Shown here: one piece after another, positions 52,751 to 61,205 of the stretch
How positions within the stretch are numbered: position 1 is the stretch's first letter
How the letters are laid out: every line of letters begins with the position of its first letter
Assembly: GCA_002005325.1 (NCBI GenBank)
Contig: CP017315.1
Location: 1,426,001 to 1,490,000, forward strand
From: Candidatus Tokpelaia hoelldoblerii
GTDB lineage: Bacteria; Pseudomonadota; Alphaproteobacteria; Rhizobiales; Rhizobiaceae
Direction: 5' to 3'
Length of the DNA stretch: 64,000 bases
Position numbers and translations under genes: made by a program
Notes under the pieces: generated by a model
Seen by the model: the letters and a program-made list of their open reading frames with translations, nothing else
Database searches by the model: none
What the model was told of the DNA's origin: nothing

Positions 52751-53509
52751 TCAGCCTTCAACTTTTATGGGGACGGTGAGAACCGGTTCCGCCCCCTCCG
52801 GCGGGGCCGGAATACGTGAAATCCTCCTGACCTCACGCAGGGCATGGGCGTCCACCCGCGCATTGCCGGAAGAGGCATTGATATCAGCCGAGGTGATCTT
52901 GCCCTGCCGGTCAAAACGGAACTGCACCCGGACAGTCACCGGCGAACCGGAATAACCGCGCATGGTGGCAACACGGCTGCGGATTCTGTGCACAACCCTG
53001 TTCTTCCATGACGCGACCGCACGGCCATTATCACCATCCGTCCGGCTGTCACGCGGGGCACGGTAGGCATCGCCGCGCGGCGCGGCAATCTGCGCCCCGC
53101 TTGCCGTCTGTGCGCGCCTGTCATTCTGTGAAATATCCTGCCGGCGGTGTTTACGCTTTTTATCCTGTGCCGGTTTCGGCTTTTCCGGCTTTTTCTCAAC
53201 CGGCTTTTCCTCTTCCCGCATATCGGATGGCGATGTTTCCTCTACCTGCTCTTCTTGCTGTTCACTTTTTTCAACCATTGCCTGCCGGATAATATCCGCG
53301 GGGTTTTCAATGGCAGGCGCCGTTATCTCTTCGGCAAAGTCCAGCATCAGCGCCGGCGGCTCTCCCGCCGGGGCTTCCTGTTCGGGATAAAAATTGTAAA
53401 GGGCAAATCCAAGGCCAGCATAAAGACAAAACACCGTGCATGAGGCAACCGTCCAATGCCACCTTATCGTTTTTTGCTGTTTCCCGGTATTTGTCATGTG
53501 TTTTGCCAT
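52751..53509 (-). CDS. tonB: Energy transducer TonB
   Basis: A 252-aa TonB that links the proton motive force to outer-membrane receptors. One N-terminal transmembrane helix (WTVASCTVFCLYAGLGFAL) is followed by an Glu/Pro/Lys-rich periplasmic spacer (PVEKKPEKPKPAQDKKRKHR) and a C-terminal TonB domain (SPVTVRVQFRFDRQGKITSA to the final VLTVPIKVEG). The start is uncertain: ATGs at 53509 and 53497 are both possible, without a clear ribosome site. No exbB/exbD genes are adjacent. Confidence 0.87.
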   Translation of the reverse strand: MAKHMTNTGKQQKTIRWHWTVASCTVFCLYAGLGFALYNFYPEQEAPAGEPPALMLDFAEEITAPAIENPADIIRQAMVEKSEQQEEQVEETSPSDMREEEKPVEKKPEKPKPAQDKKRKHRRQDISQNDRRAQTASGAQIAAPRGDAYRAPRDSRTDGDNGRAVASWKNRVVHRIRSRVATMRGYSGSPVTVRVQFRFDRQGKITSADINASSGNARVDAHALREVRRISRIPAPPEGAEPVLTVPIKVEG

Positions 53510-53635
53510 CAGCGAAATCAAACGTTTTTTCTTGCATATAAAACTTGATAATTCAAGTCAAATTTTAACGGTGAGGAACTGTCCGCCCATGACCGGCGTT
53601 TATTTCTGACATGTCCCAAGCTTACGGAAAGCATC

Positions 53636-53884
53636 ATGAAAAAACGACTGAAAACCCTTGTGAAGAAACCGGTAAAACCTGTTGCCAATGACAGCACCGA
53701 CCACAGCGTTATCGGCCACGGCCGCAACGTCAATGACGGACGCAGCATGAAAGTGGCGGAACAGATTGTTGACGGCGGCAATATGGAAGACCGTGACGAC
53801 CCGCTGGCCAATGAAGAAAGCCCTGTGCTTGTCCAGAACATCGCCGACACAAACCTCAGTGTTGAGAAAAAACGCCGCCGGTAA
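53636..53884 (+). CDS. Small charged conserved-looking protein, unknown function
   Basis: An 82-aa hydrophilic protein with no signal peptide or membrane helix. The N-terminus is strongly basic (MKKRLKTLVKKPVKPV), the middle acidic (EDRDDPLANEESP), and the end basic (EKKRRR). Codon use resembles neighbouring genes, and GGAAAG precedes the ATG. It lies between tonB (divergent) and the CstA-type gene. I prefer this frame to the two overlapping antisense frames because its composition looks like real protein. Confidence 0.6.
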   Translation: MKKRLKTLVKKPVKPVANDSTDHSVIGHGRNVNDGRSMKVAEQIVDGGNMEDRDDPLANEESPVLVQNIADTNLSVEKKRRR

Positions 53885-53975
53885 TCTGCAGATAATTTTA
53901 TAAACAGTATTTATCAGAAGAAAATTTTCTTCTATGATAGTAGCATCCATACCTTAAAACAGAGAGGAGAATGTT

Positions 53976-56018
53976 ATGGATGCACCGAAAGCCGGTTCCG
54001 GTATTTCCCGCTTTTTTCTGATTATACTGACACTGCTTGGCGCATTTTCCCTCGGCGTTATCGCCCTTAAACGCGGCGAGCCTGTCAACGCCATGTGGAT
54101 TGTCGTTGCCGCCGTCTGCGTCTATATCATCTCTTACAGACTCTATGGTATTTTCATCCTCAACCGTGTGCTGGGCGCCGACGCGACCCGCATGACGCCC
54201 GCCGTGCGTCATAATGACGGGCTCGATTATGTGCCGACGGACAAACATATCCTCTACGGCCATCACTTTGCCGCGATTGCCGGGGCAGGGCCGCTGGTCG
54301 GCCCGGTTCTTGCCGCGCAGATGGGCTATCTGCCCGGCGTCCTGTGGATTCTGGCCGGCTGTGTGCTGGCCGGCGCCGTGCAGGATTTCATGGTGCTGTT
54401 CATGTCCACCCGCCGCGATGGCCGCTCCCTGGGCGAAATTGTCCGTATGGAAATGGGGAATTTTGCCGGCGCCGTCGCCCTTGTCGCCTGCTTTATGATC
54501 ATGATCATCATTCTCGGCGTTCTCGCCATGATTGTGGTCAAGGCGCTGGCCGGCAGCCCGTGGGGCACCTATACCGTCGCCTTCACCATTCCGCTTGCGC
54601 TTTTCATGGGGGTTTATCTGCGTTACCTGCGCCCCGGGCGCGTGGGCGAGATTTCGGTTATCGGCCTTGTTCTGCTGCTGTTCGCTATCATTTCCGGCGA
54701 CTGGATTGCCAAAAGCACCCACGCCGCCTGGTTTACCTTTACGGAAGTGCAACTGACCTTTATCGTTGTTCTTTACGGGTTTATCGCCGCCGTTCTGCCG
54801 GTCTGGCTGCTGCTTGCCCCGCGTGACTATCTCTCCACCTTCCTGAAAATCGGCACCATTCTCGCTCTGGCCATCGGTATTATCATTTTGCGCCCAACGC
54901 TGGAAATGCCCGCCCTGACCCGATACATTAACGGCACAGGGCCGGTCTGGGCCGGTAATCTCTTTCCATTTCTGTTTATCACCATCGCCTGTGGCGCTGT
55001 TTCCGGCTTTCACGCGCTGATCGCTTCCGGCACAACGCCCAAAATGCTCGCCAATGAACAGCAAGCCGCCTATATCGGCTATGGCGGCATGCTGATGGAA
55101 TCCTTTGTCGCCATCATGGCGCTGATTGCCGCCTGTGTTATCAACCCCGGTATTTATTTCGCCATGAACACGCCTCTGTCCGTCCTTGCACCGGCCGGCA
55201 CAGCGGATGCCGCCGGCGCGGTGGCGGCGACCATCAACAGCTGGGGCTTTCATATCACACCGGAAATGCTCAGCCAGACCGCCCGTGATGTCGGTGAGGC
55301 ATCCATCATTTCCAAAGCAGGCGGCGCGCCCACCCTTGCTGTCGGCATGGCGCATATTCTGCATCATGCCATAGGCGGTTTCATCAATATGTCCTTCTGG
55401 TATCATTTTGCCATTCTGTTTGAGGCGCTGTTTATCCTCACCGCTGTTGATGCCGGCACCCGTTCCGCCCGTTTCATGTTGCAGGATCTGCTCGGCACCC
55501 TGCACCCCGCCCTGAAAAACACCCGCAATCTTTTTGCCAATCTGTTGGCGACCGCGCTTGTCGTGCTGTGCTGGGGCTTTTTTGTCTATCAGGGCGCGGT
55601 TGACCCCAAAGGCGGCATTTACACCCTGTGGCCGCTGTTTGGCATCGCCAACCAGATGCTGGCGGGCATGGCGCTGACGCTGTGCGCGGCAGTGCTGTTT
55701 AAAATGAAACGCCAGCGTTATGCTTGGGTGGCGATTTTTCCGGCAATCTTTCTGTTCGCCTGCACCATGACAGCGGGCTGGCAGAAAATCTTTGACAAAA
55801 AACTCAGCTTTTTCAGCGCCGCGCAAAAAGCAACCGACCCGCAAATCATCTTCAACAACACCATAAACGGTATGTTGACGGCATTTTTCATGATTTGCGT
55901 GTTTGTTCTGGCGCTTTATTCGATCAAAACCGCATTTATCGCTCTGAAAAGCGACAAACCAACCAGTGCTGAAACGCCTTATGAACCACTGCCTCTGGCT
56001 TGTCAGACACAAGCGTAG
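53976..56018 (+). CDS. cstA: Carbon starvation protein A-family (CstA/BtsT) transporter
   Basis: A 680-aa polytopic membrane protein of the CstA family, which imports pyruvate or peptides in E. coli. Landmarks are YVPTDKHILYGHHFAAIAGAGPLVGPVLAAQ, given here as positions 87-117, GFHALIASGTTPK, and FWYHFAILFEALFILTAVDAGTR given by its position near residues 476-498. About 16-18 transmembrane helices. AGAGGAGAA precedes the ATG. A YbdD-type gene follows, as in E. coli cstA-ybdD. A 711-codon frame on the opposite strand is a coding shadow. Confidence 0.93.
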   Translation: MDAPKAGSGISRFFLIILTLLGAFSLGVIALKRGEPVNAMWIVVAAVCVYIISYRLYGIFILNRVLGADATRMTPAVRHNDGLDYVPTDKHILYGHHFAAIAGAGPLVGPVLAAQMGYLPGVLWILAGCVLAGAVQDFMVLFMSTRRDGRSLGEIVRMEMGNFAGAVALVACFMIMIIILGVLAMIVVKALAGSPWGTYTVAFTIPLALFMGVYLRYLRPGRVGEISVIGLVLLLFAIISGDWIAKSTHAAWFTFTEVQLTFIVVLYGFIAAVLPVWLLLAPRDYLSTFLKIGTILALAIGIIILRPTLEMPALTRYINGTGPVWAGNLFPFLFITIACGAVSGFHALIASGTTPKMLANEQQAAYIGYGGMLMESFVAIMALIAACVINPGIYFAMNTPLSVLAPAGTADAAGAVAATINSWGFHITPEMLSQTARDVGEASIISKAGGAPTLAVGMAHILHHAIGGFINMSFWYHFAILFEALFILTAVDAGTRSARFMLQDLLGTLHPALKNTRNLFANLLATALVVLCWGFFVYQGAVDPKGGIYTLWPLFGIANQMLAGMALTLCAAVLFKMKRQRYAWVAIFPAIFLFACTMTAGWQKIFDKKLSFFSAAQKATDPQIIFNNTINGMLTAFFMICVFVLALYSIKTAFIALKSDKPTSAETPYEPLPLACQTQA

Positions 56019-56037
56019 AGGATTTTCTGCCACCAGA

Positions 56038-56065
56038 ACCGGCGGCGGTAAACCCGCCGGTTTTT
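56038..56065 (+). terminator. Hairpin between cstA and the ybdD-like gene
   Basis: Stem ACCGGCGG / CCGCCGGT with an 8-nt loop, followed by TTTTT, 20 bp after the cstA stop. Since the ybdD-like gene follows only 24 bp later, it probably attenuates rather than fully ends the transcript. Confidence 0.65.
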
Positions 56066-56088
56066 AACCGGAAAACAAGGAAAACACC

Positions 56089-56286
56089 ATGTTCCGCCAG
56101 ATTTCCTGCGCCTGCAAATATCTCGGCCAGATGGCCAATATGATGATCGGCGTTCCTGATTATGATACTTATGCCGCCCATATGAAAATCGCCCATCCTG
56201 ACCGGCAGCCAATGACCTATGCCGAATTTTTCCGCGAACGGCAGGACACGCGCTATGGCGGCAAGGGCGGTTTCAAATGCTGCTAG
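56089..56286 (+). CDS. YbdD/YjiX-family small protein
   Basis: A 65-aa protein of the YbdD/YjiX family, with MIGVPDYDTYAAHMKIAHPD, the MTYAEFFRERQD block, and the terminal RYGGKGGFKCC. YbdD-like proteins are encoded after CstA/BtsT-type carriers and are needed for their transport function. AAGGAAA lies upstream. Confidence 0.92.
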   Translation: MFRQISCACKYLGQMANMMIGVPDYDTYAAHMKIAHPDRQPMTYAEFFRERQDTRYGGKGGFKCC

Positions 56287-56318
56287 AAATACACAGTAAC
56301 CCTTAGGGATTATCTGCA

Positions 56319-56423
56319 TCAACACGGCTTGAAAACCATCCGCAGAGCGACATTGACAAGAAAAATCAGAACAGGCCTTTCCACCAAAGGGCCAATGATA
56401 GTTGCAAAGGCAAGTTTATCCAT
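56319..56423 (-). pseudogene. Vestige resembling the C-terminal helix of an Acr3-type arsenite transporter
   Basis: A 34-codon frame on the minus strand reads LAFATIIGPLVERPVLIF and then LVNVALRM. This closely recalls the last transmembrane helix of Acr3 arsenite efflux proteins, where a GPLVEVPVLI-like sequence is usual. No upstream frame continues the transporter; in-frame stops lie before the ATG. AAGGTG precedes the ATG, so a short peptide might be made, but a gene remnant is more likely. The match is from memory of the family, not a search. Confidence 0.5.
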
Positions 56424-56646
56424 AGTTTCACCTTATAATAAGGACTGGAACGGCACAACCGGACAATCCCCTCCCGGCAGTTTCCAGCCGCAGGGCAAAG
56501 GCAAAACCCTCAAATATCAACTTAATCAAAGCATATACCTTGCTTTTTACGGCGTTCACTCTAGCTGATTTCAGACAGTAATATTGTTTCCCGCCATAAA
56601 GCCCGAAACAGTACTGTTCGTCATTCAAGCTATATGGAGAGCGGAA
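56424..56646. other. Intergenic stretch with no credible gene
   Basis: This 223-bp segment lies between the Acr3-like vestige and the glycine-rich small protein gene. I see no supported coding frame, RNA gene or strong hairpin; it may be decayed sequence plus the promoter of the downstream gene. Confidence 0.4.
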
Positions 56647-56937
56647 ATGGAATCAATTATCCCCCTTATTGTTCAGGTTGTTTCCGGTGCGATCGGCGGA
56701 AATATCGCCGGCGCCTTTAAAAAACTGAGCCTCGGAGCAACAGGCAATTCCATCGCCGGTGGTATTGGCGGGCTGTTGTCCGGCACTGTCGCCGGTCCGA
56801 TTATGAATATGATATCCAGCCCGGGTACAGAAGGCGCAGTATCAGGCCTTATCGGGCAGGCGGCCAGCGGCGGTCTTTCCGGTCTGATCATCACAGCGGT
56901 TGTCGGTTTTATCCGCAACCAGATGAGAAGACACTGA
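56647..56937 (+). CDS. Small glycine-rich membrane protein, unknown function
   Basis: A 96-aa hydrophobic protein starting MESIIPLIVQVVSGAIGG, with GGAGAGCGG upstream of the ATG. The glycine-zipper pattern (NIAGAFKKLSLGATGNSIAG, GGIGGLLSGTVAGP) suggests a self-associating membrane protein. Similar short glycine-rich proteins occur in many Rhizobiales, but I know no function. A strong terminator follows directly. Confidence 0.75.
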   Translation: MESIIPLIVQVVSGAIGGNIAGAFKKLSLGATGNSIAGGIGGLLSGTVAGPIMNMISSPGTEGAVSGLIGQAASGGLSGLIITAVVGFIRNQMRRH

Positions 56938-56940
56938 CAC

Positions 56941-56960
56941 AAAACCGGCTGCCGGTTTTT
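56941..56960 (+). terminator. Intrinsic terminator after the glycine-rich gene
   Basis: Stem AAAACCGG / CCGGTTTT with a 3-nt loop and a run of T, beginning 3 bp after the stop codon. Confidence 0.75.
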
Positions 56961-57017
56961 CACAATACATCCGGGCTGAAAAAGATTCATAGTCTTGCGT
57001 GCGGAAGTATCATAAAT

Positions 57018-57086
57018 AGTTTGGATCATTTTCGGGCAACAAAGAACAAACCGAAGATGACCCAAACTGTTTGTATAAAACAGTTT
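57018..57086. repeat. Compound inverted repeats in an intergenic region
   Basis: Arms 57018-57035 and 57051-57068 are complementary at 16 of 18 positions (AGTTTGGATCATTTTCGG type). They abut a second, perfect 9-bp inverted repeat AAACTGTTT / AAACAGTTT (57064-57072 and 57078-57086). No gene is visible in 56961-57223; the structure may be an operator, an RNA structure or the remains of a mobile element. Confidence 0.55.
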
Positions 57087-57223
57087 AAAACATGTCTGGC
57101 CAGCCATCACCCTTCCATGGGTGCCCACGGTTGTGATCATTCGTACGTAACTGTCAAGAAAAAATACCCCGCTGCCGGAGCAGAACACTCCCGGTCCCTG
57201 CAACAGGCGCCATCCCTGATTTT

Positions 57224-57988
57224 TTACAGGCGCAACAGCAGGCCGTTTTCCATTTCCTGCTGGTAATAATCCTTGATTGCCTGAAATTCCGGATTTGACA
57301 ACAGTTTCACCGGCGCATTGCTCTCTTCCAGCTCAAGCCTGTCATCGCCATAAACTTTATCATACATCTGCTTCAGACGCAGATACAGCTCACTGTCAAT
57401 GCTGAAATCCGTCGCAGGCCGCTGTTCTCTCAGCGCCAGCTTTCCATAGGCGGAAACAACCGCCGCACGCATATTATTCCACGGAAAAGTCTGCTTCTCA
57501 AATGGCCCCGCCCTGTCCATGAACATCACAATATCGGCCAAAGCGCCAAAAGCATCCTGCGTGTTATTTTTCAACCGCGCTTCATAGCCTTCTTTCAGCT
57601 CTTCCCACAGGATGGACCGGGCAATGGCTTTCTGATCGGCATTATAAAAGCCGTTCCGGTTTGTCAAAATTTCGGACAGTTGTTCACGTGAAAGCCCCTT
57701 GAAAGTTTTAGGGTCATCCGTCACGGCAAGACGCGCAACCCTGGCCCCCTCACCGGCTTCCTGCGCCGCTTTTTCCCCCGGAGCAAGCCGCCCTTTTTCA
57801 TTACGGGAAATATGCTCCCTGTTTCTGCTGTTATCCCAGCCTGCATAGGCCCCCGCATCATGACCGGCAGATGTCTGCTCAGCAGAAACGACCTTCTTCT
57901 GACCAACATACAGCACACTGACATCAGTCACAGGCTTTGTGGTGAGATCATCGACAACAATATTAAAGATTGGTGCAACTGTAACCAT
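57224..57988 (-). CDS. Hypothetical soluble protein
   Basis: A 254-aa protein with no signal peptide or membrane helix. The ATG at 57988 follows a strong AGGAGG site. The N-terminal part (APIFNIVVDDLTTKPVTDVS, VLYVGQKKVVSAEQ) looks beta-rich, and a disordered Gly/Asn/Glu region around 60-100 leads into a helical C-terminal half (LSREQLSEILTNRNGFYNAD, YLRLKQMYDKVYGDDRLELE). I do not recognise the family. Isolated between an intergenic repeat region and guaA, it may be accessory. Confidence 0.7.
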   Translation of the reverse strand: MVTVAPIFNIVVDDLTTKPVTDVSVLYVGQKKVVSAEQTSAGHDAGAYAGWDNSRNREHISRNEKGRLAPGEKAAQEAGEGARVARLAVTDDPKTFKGLSREQLSEILTNRNGFYNADQKAIARSILWEELKEGYEARLKNNTQDAFGALADIVMFMDRAGPFEKQTFPWNNMRAAVVSAYGKLALREQRPATDFSIDSELYLRLKQMYDKVYGDDRLELEESNAPVKLLSNPEFQAIKDYYQQEMENGLLLRL

Positions 57989-58149
57989 TGCGTCCTCCTG
58001 CAACGATTCAGAAATACTGCCTATCATCATAACCGGCAGAAAATCTATCCGGTATTTTTCATAAACACCCGATTCCAGTACAACAAAAAATCATATATCC
58101 GTCAAGCGAAAAACAGGCTTGTCCTTCTGCCCTTGATAACAGGGCCGGA

Positions 58150-59706
58150 TTATTCCCACTCGATCGTGCCCGGGGGCTTGGATGTAACATCATAGACGAC
58201 ACGGTTGATACCACGCACCTCATTGATAATCCGCGTTGCCGCCCGTCCGAGAAACTCCATGTCATAGGGATAAAAATCCGCCGTCATGCCATCAACAGAA
58301 GTGACAGCGCGCAGCGCGCAGACATATTCATAGGTGCGGCCATCGCCCATAACGCCGACCGTCTGCACTGGCAAAAGCACGGCAAAAGCCTGCCAGATTG
58401 CGTCATAAAGCCCGGATTTACGGATTTCATCAAGATAGACCGCGTCCGCTTCCCGCAAGATTTCCAGCTTGTCGCGCGTGACAACGCCCGGGCAGCGGAT
58501 AGCAAGCCCCGGCCCCGGAAAAGGATGACGGCCGATAAAACTTTCCGGCAAACCGAGTTCACGCCCCAGCACCCGCACTTCATCCTTGAACAATTCACGC
58601 AGCGGTTCCACCAGCTTCATGTTCATCCGCTCCGGCAGACCGCCGACATTGTGATGGCTCTTGATGGTGACAGAAGGCCCGCCAGTGAATGAAACGCTTT
58701 CAATCACATCCGGATAAAGCGTACCCTGCGCCAGGAATTCAGCACCGCCGAGTTTTTTCGCTTCTTCCTCAAAAACCTCGATAAACAGGCGGCCAATGGT
58801 TTTGCGTTTCTGCTCAGGATCGCTCACACCATCCAGCGCGTCCAGAAACAGGCCAGAAGCATCAACATGCACCAGCGGAATATCATAGGTTTCGCGGAAC
58901 ATTGAAACCACCTGCTGCGCCTCGTCCTTGCGCATAAGGCCGTGATCAACCAGAATGCAGGTCAGCTGATCGCCGATGGCTTCATGAATCAGCACCGCCG
59001 CCACAGAGGAATCCACCCCGCCCGACAGGCCGCAGATAACCCGGCCTGACCCGACCTGGCTGCGGATAGCGGCAACCGCCTGCTCACGATAGGCGGCCAT
59101 CGTCCAGTCGCCTTTCAGGCCGGCAATGTTGTGGACAAAATTGCCGATAAGCTTCGCGCCATCCGGTGTATGCGCCACTTCAGGGTGGAACTGCACGGCA
59201 TAGAAATGGCGTTTTTCATCAGCAATAGCGGCAAAGGGCGCGCCCTTGGACGTGCCGATCACCTTAAAACCTTCCGGCAGGGAAACAACACGGTCGCCAT
59301 GGCTCATCCACACCTGATGTTGCGAACCTTTTTTCCACAGACCGGCAAACAGCGGGCTGTCTTCTTCCACCTGCAAAGAAGCCCGGCCAAACTCGCGTTC
59401 ATGGCCTGCTTCCACCTTACCGCCCAATTGCGCGCACATGGTCTGTTCACCATAACAAATCCCGAGCACCGGAATACCGGCCTCGAATATGGACTGCGGC
59501 GCACGCGGGCTGCCGATCTCGGTGGTGGAATGCGGGCTGCCGGACAGAATGACCGCCTTTGGCCTTATACGGGCAAAGCTGGTTTCTGCCAATTGAAACG
59601 GAACAATTTCGGAGTAAACGCCCGCTTCGCGCACACGCCGCGCGATAAGCTGGGTGACCTGGCTGCCAAAATCAATGATAAGAATAGTATCAGTGTGTGT
59701 GTTCAT
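58150..59706 (-). CDS. guaA: GMP synthase (glutamine-hydrolysing)
   Basis: GuaA converts XMP to GMP. The 518-aa enzyme has an N-terminal class I amidotransferase domain with C84 (GICYGEQ), H174 and E176 (QFHPEV), and an ATP-pyrophosphatase domain with the P-loop GLSGGVDSSV, then the dimerisation domain ending PPGTIEWE. ATG at 59706 (MNTHTDTILIID) was preferred to a TTG three codons upstream; neither has a strong ribosome site. Confidence 0.97.
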   Translation of the reverse strand: MNTHTDTILIIDFGSQVTQLIARRVREAGVYSEIVPFQLAETSFARIRPKAVILSGSPHSTTEIGSPRAPQSIFEAGIPVLGICYGEQTMCAQLGGKVEAGHEREFGRASLQVEEDSPLFAGLWKKGSQHQVWMSHGDRVVSLPEGFKVIGTSKGAPFAAIADEKRHFYAVQFHPEVAHTPDGAKLIGNFVHNIAGLKGDWTMAAYREQAVAAIRSQVGSGRVICGLSGGVDSSVAAVLIHEAIGDQLTCILVDHGLMRKDEAQQVVSMFRETYDIPLVHVDASGLFLDALDGVSDPEQKRKTIGRLFIEVFEEEAKKLGGAEFLAQGTLYPDVIESVSFTGGPSVTIKSHHNVGGLPERMNMKLVEPLRELFKDEVRVLGRELGLPESFIGRHPFPGPGLAIRCPGVVTRDKLEILREADAVYLDEIRKSGLYDAIWQAFAVLLPVQTVGVMGDGRTYEYVCALRAVTSVDGMTADFYPYDMEFLGRAATRIINEVRGINRVVYDVTSKPPGTIEWE

Positions 59707-59755
59707 AAGCAGCAATTAAAGGTTTTTGCGCCAAAAATCAAGATCAGCAATCACA

Positions 59756-61045
59756 TCAGGCGGTTTTTTCCATCACGGCGATATAAAAGCCATCACTCTC
59801 ACTGATATGGGGAGAAAGCACAAGGCCCGAGAGCGTAAACCGTGGTGCGGGCGCGGCTGCCTGTGTTATCGCCGCCTGCCATATCGCCGCCATATCGCAC
59901 AGGCGAAACCCGCTCTGCCGCGCCAGAAAATGCGCGATTTGCCCGTCATCCTCATCATAAAACAGCGAGCAGGTGATATAAACCAGCCGCCCGCCGGTTT
60001 TGACAAACGGCGCGGCAGCGGCAAGCACATTCTGCTGTTCGGCCACGCGGTGCTGCAACTGGCTGCCAGTCAGCCGCCATTTGGTATCCGGATGCCGCCG
60101 CCATGTGCCGGAGCCGGTGCAGGGGGCATCCACCACGACCAGATCCATCCGGCCATTGAGCGCGGCAAGTTCTGTTTTCTCAGTATGGACCTGCGCATTA
60201 TGCACGCCGGCCCGGCGCAGACGTTCAAAAATCGGCGCAAGGCGCGTATTTGCTGCGTCACAGGCGTGAATCTGGCCGCGATTTTCCATATCCGCCGCCA
60301 GCGCAAGGGTTTTGCCACCGGCGCCGGCGCAGTAATCCAGCACCTGCATACCGGCACGCGCCCCGCACAAGCGGGCGACAATCTGCGAGCCCAGATCCTG
60401 CACTTCAAACCAGCCGTTTTGAAAAGCCGCTTCCATCTGCACCTTCGGGTGACGCCCCAGCCCCGCAACTGGCGCAATCCGCACAGCCTGCGGAAACCAT
60501 GAAACCGCTTCGGCCTGTGTTCCGGCCATCGCTTTGACAACTTCTTCCGGTGTGGAACGCAAAGTGTTGGCGCGCAAGTCAAGCGGCGGACGCCGGCCAA
60601 GCGCCTGTCCCTCTGCCGCCCAGCCAGTTCCCAGCAATTGCTCAAATTGCGAAACACACCATTGCGGCAGATCGGCCTGTATCACATCCGGCGCGTCCGC
60701 AAGCTTACGGCTCTGCCATGCCGCCACCAGAGAAGGGGCCAGCGGCGGCGGGGCAAAACGGTCGCCAGCCAGCATTGCCGCCAGTTCTTCCAGTGTCAGG
60801 CCGCCATCGCCCAGAAGCGCACCATACGCAATATCCGCCACTGCTTCACTTTCCATCCGCCAGCTGATTGAAGCCCGCCGCCGCAAGGCGTCATAGACGA
60901 TATTGCCGATTGCCGCCCTGTCACTGGAACCGGCAAAACGATGGGACTGCCCCCAGTCCTTCAGGCTTTCAGCGGCCGGGCATTCACGCTTGTCCATATC
61001 ACCAAGAATTTCAATCGCTGCCTGAAGACGCCCGCCCAATCGCAT
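59756..61045 (-). CDS. RsmB-type RNA (cytosine-5)-methyltransferase
   Basis: A 429-aa SAM-dependent m5C methyltransferase of the RsmB/NSUN family. An N-terminal NusB-like region is followed by the Rossmann domain with DYCAGAGGKTLALAADM (SAM), the cysteine in DAPCTGSGTWRRHPD (motif IV) and the catalytic cysteine in YITCSLFYDED (motif VI). Start at 61045 (MRLGGRLQAAIEILG) follows an AGG-containing site. The exact RNA target, 16S C967 or another site, is not certain. It lies 49 bp upstream of guaA. Confidence 0.9.
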   Translation of the reverse strand: MRLGGRLQAAIEILGDMDKRECPAAESLKDWGQSHRFAGSSDRAAIGNIVYDALRRRASISWRMESEAVADIAYGALLGDGGLTLEELAAMLAGDRFAPPPLAPSLVAAWQSRKLADAPDVIQADLPQWCVSQFEQLLGTGWAAEGQALGRRPPLDLRANTLRSTPEEVVKAMAGTQAEAVSWFPQAVRIAPVAGLGRHPKVQMEAAFQNGWFEVQDLGSQIVARLCGARAGMQVLDYCAGAGGKTLALAADMENRGQIHACDAANTRLAPIFERLRRAGVHNAQVHTEKTELAALNGRMDLVVVDAPCTGSGTWRRHPDTKWRLTGSQLQHRVAEQQNVLAAAAPFVKTGGRLVYITCSLFYDEDDGQIAHFLARQSGFRLCDMAAIWQAAITQAAAPAPRFTLSGLVLSPHISESDGFYIAVMEKTA

Positions 61046-61205
61046 TTGCCTGTTCCCGTTCTCTGCCGCTATAAATTTGTCCCGCAAACCGGATCTTTAA
61101 AACATTTTACCGCGCAATGGAATATAGAATAAAACACGTATAACAATACTGCGAAACTGCATTTTGTCAAAACAGAGCACAAGCGCCAGAAGAGCATCGG
61201 AAAAC

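Noticed and set aside
53518..53950. Two minus-strand frames over the small charged protein at 53636
   Set aside because: The plus-strand frame has a plausible ribosome site and protein-like charge pattern; the antisense products look random.
53898..56033. 711-codon open frame antisense to the CstA-type gene
   Set aside because: The plus-strand frame encodes a complete CstA-family protein; the antisense product is rich in Gly, Asp, His, Gln and Asn with no domain, as expected from the complement of a GC-biased membrane-protein gene.
56673..57203. 176-codon minus-strand frame spanning the glycine-rich gene and the repeat region
   Set aside because: It is antisense to the better-supported small gene, crosses a strong terminator hairpin, and shows no recognisable domain.
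57021..57266. 81-codon plus-strand frame in the repeat-bearing gap
   Set aside because: It begins inside the inverted repeat, lacks a ribosome site and has no protein-like composition.
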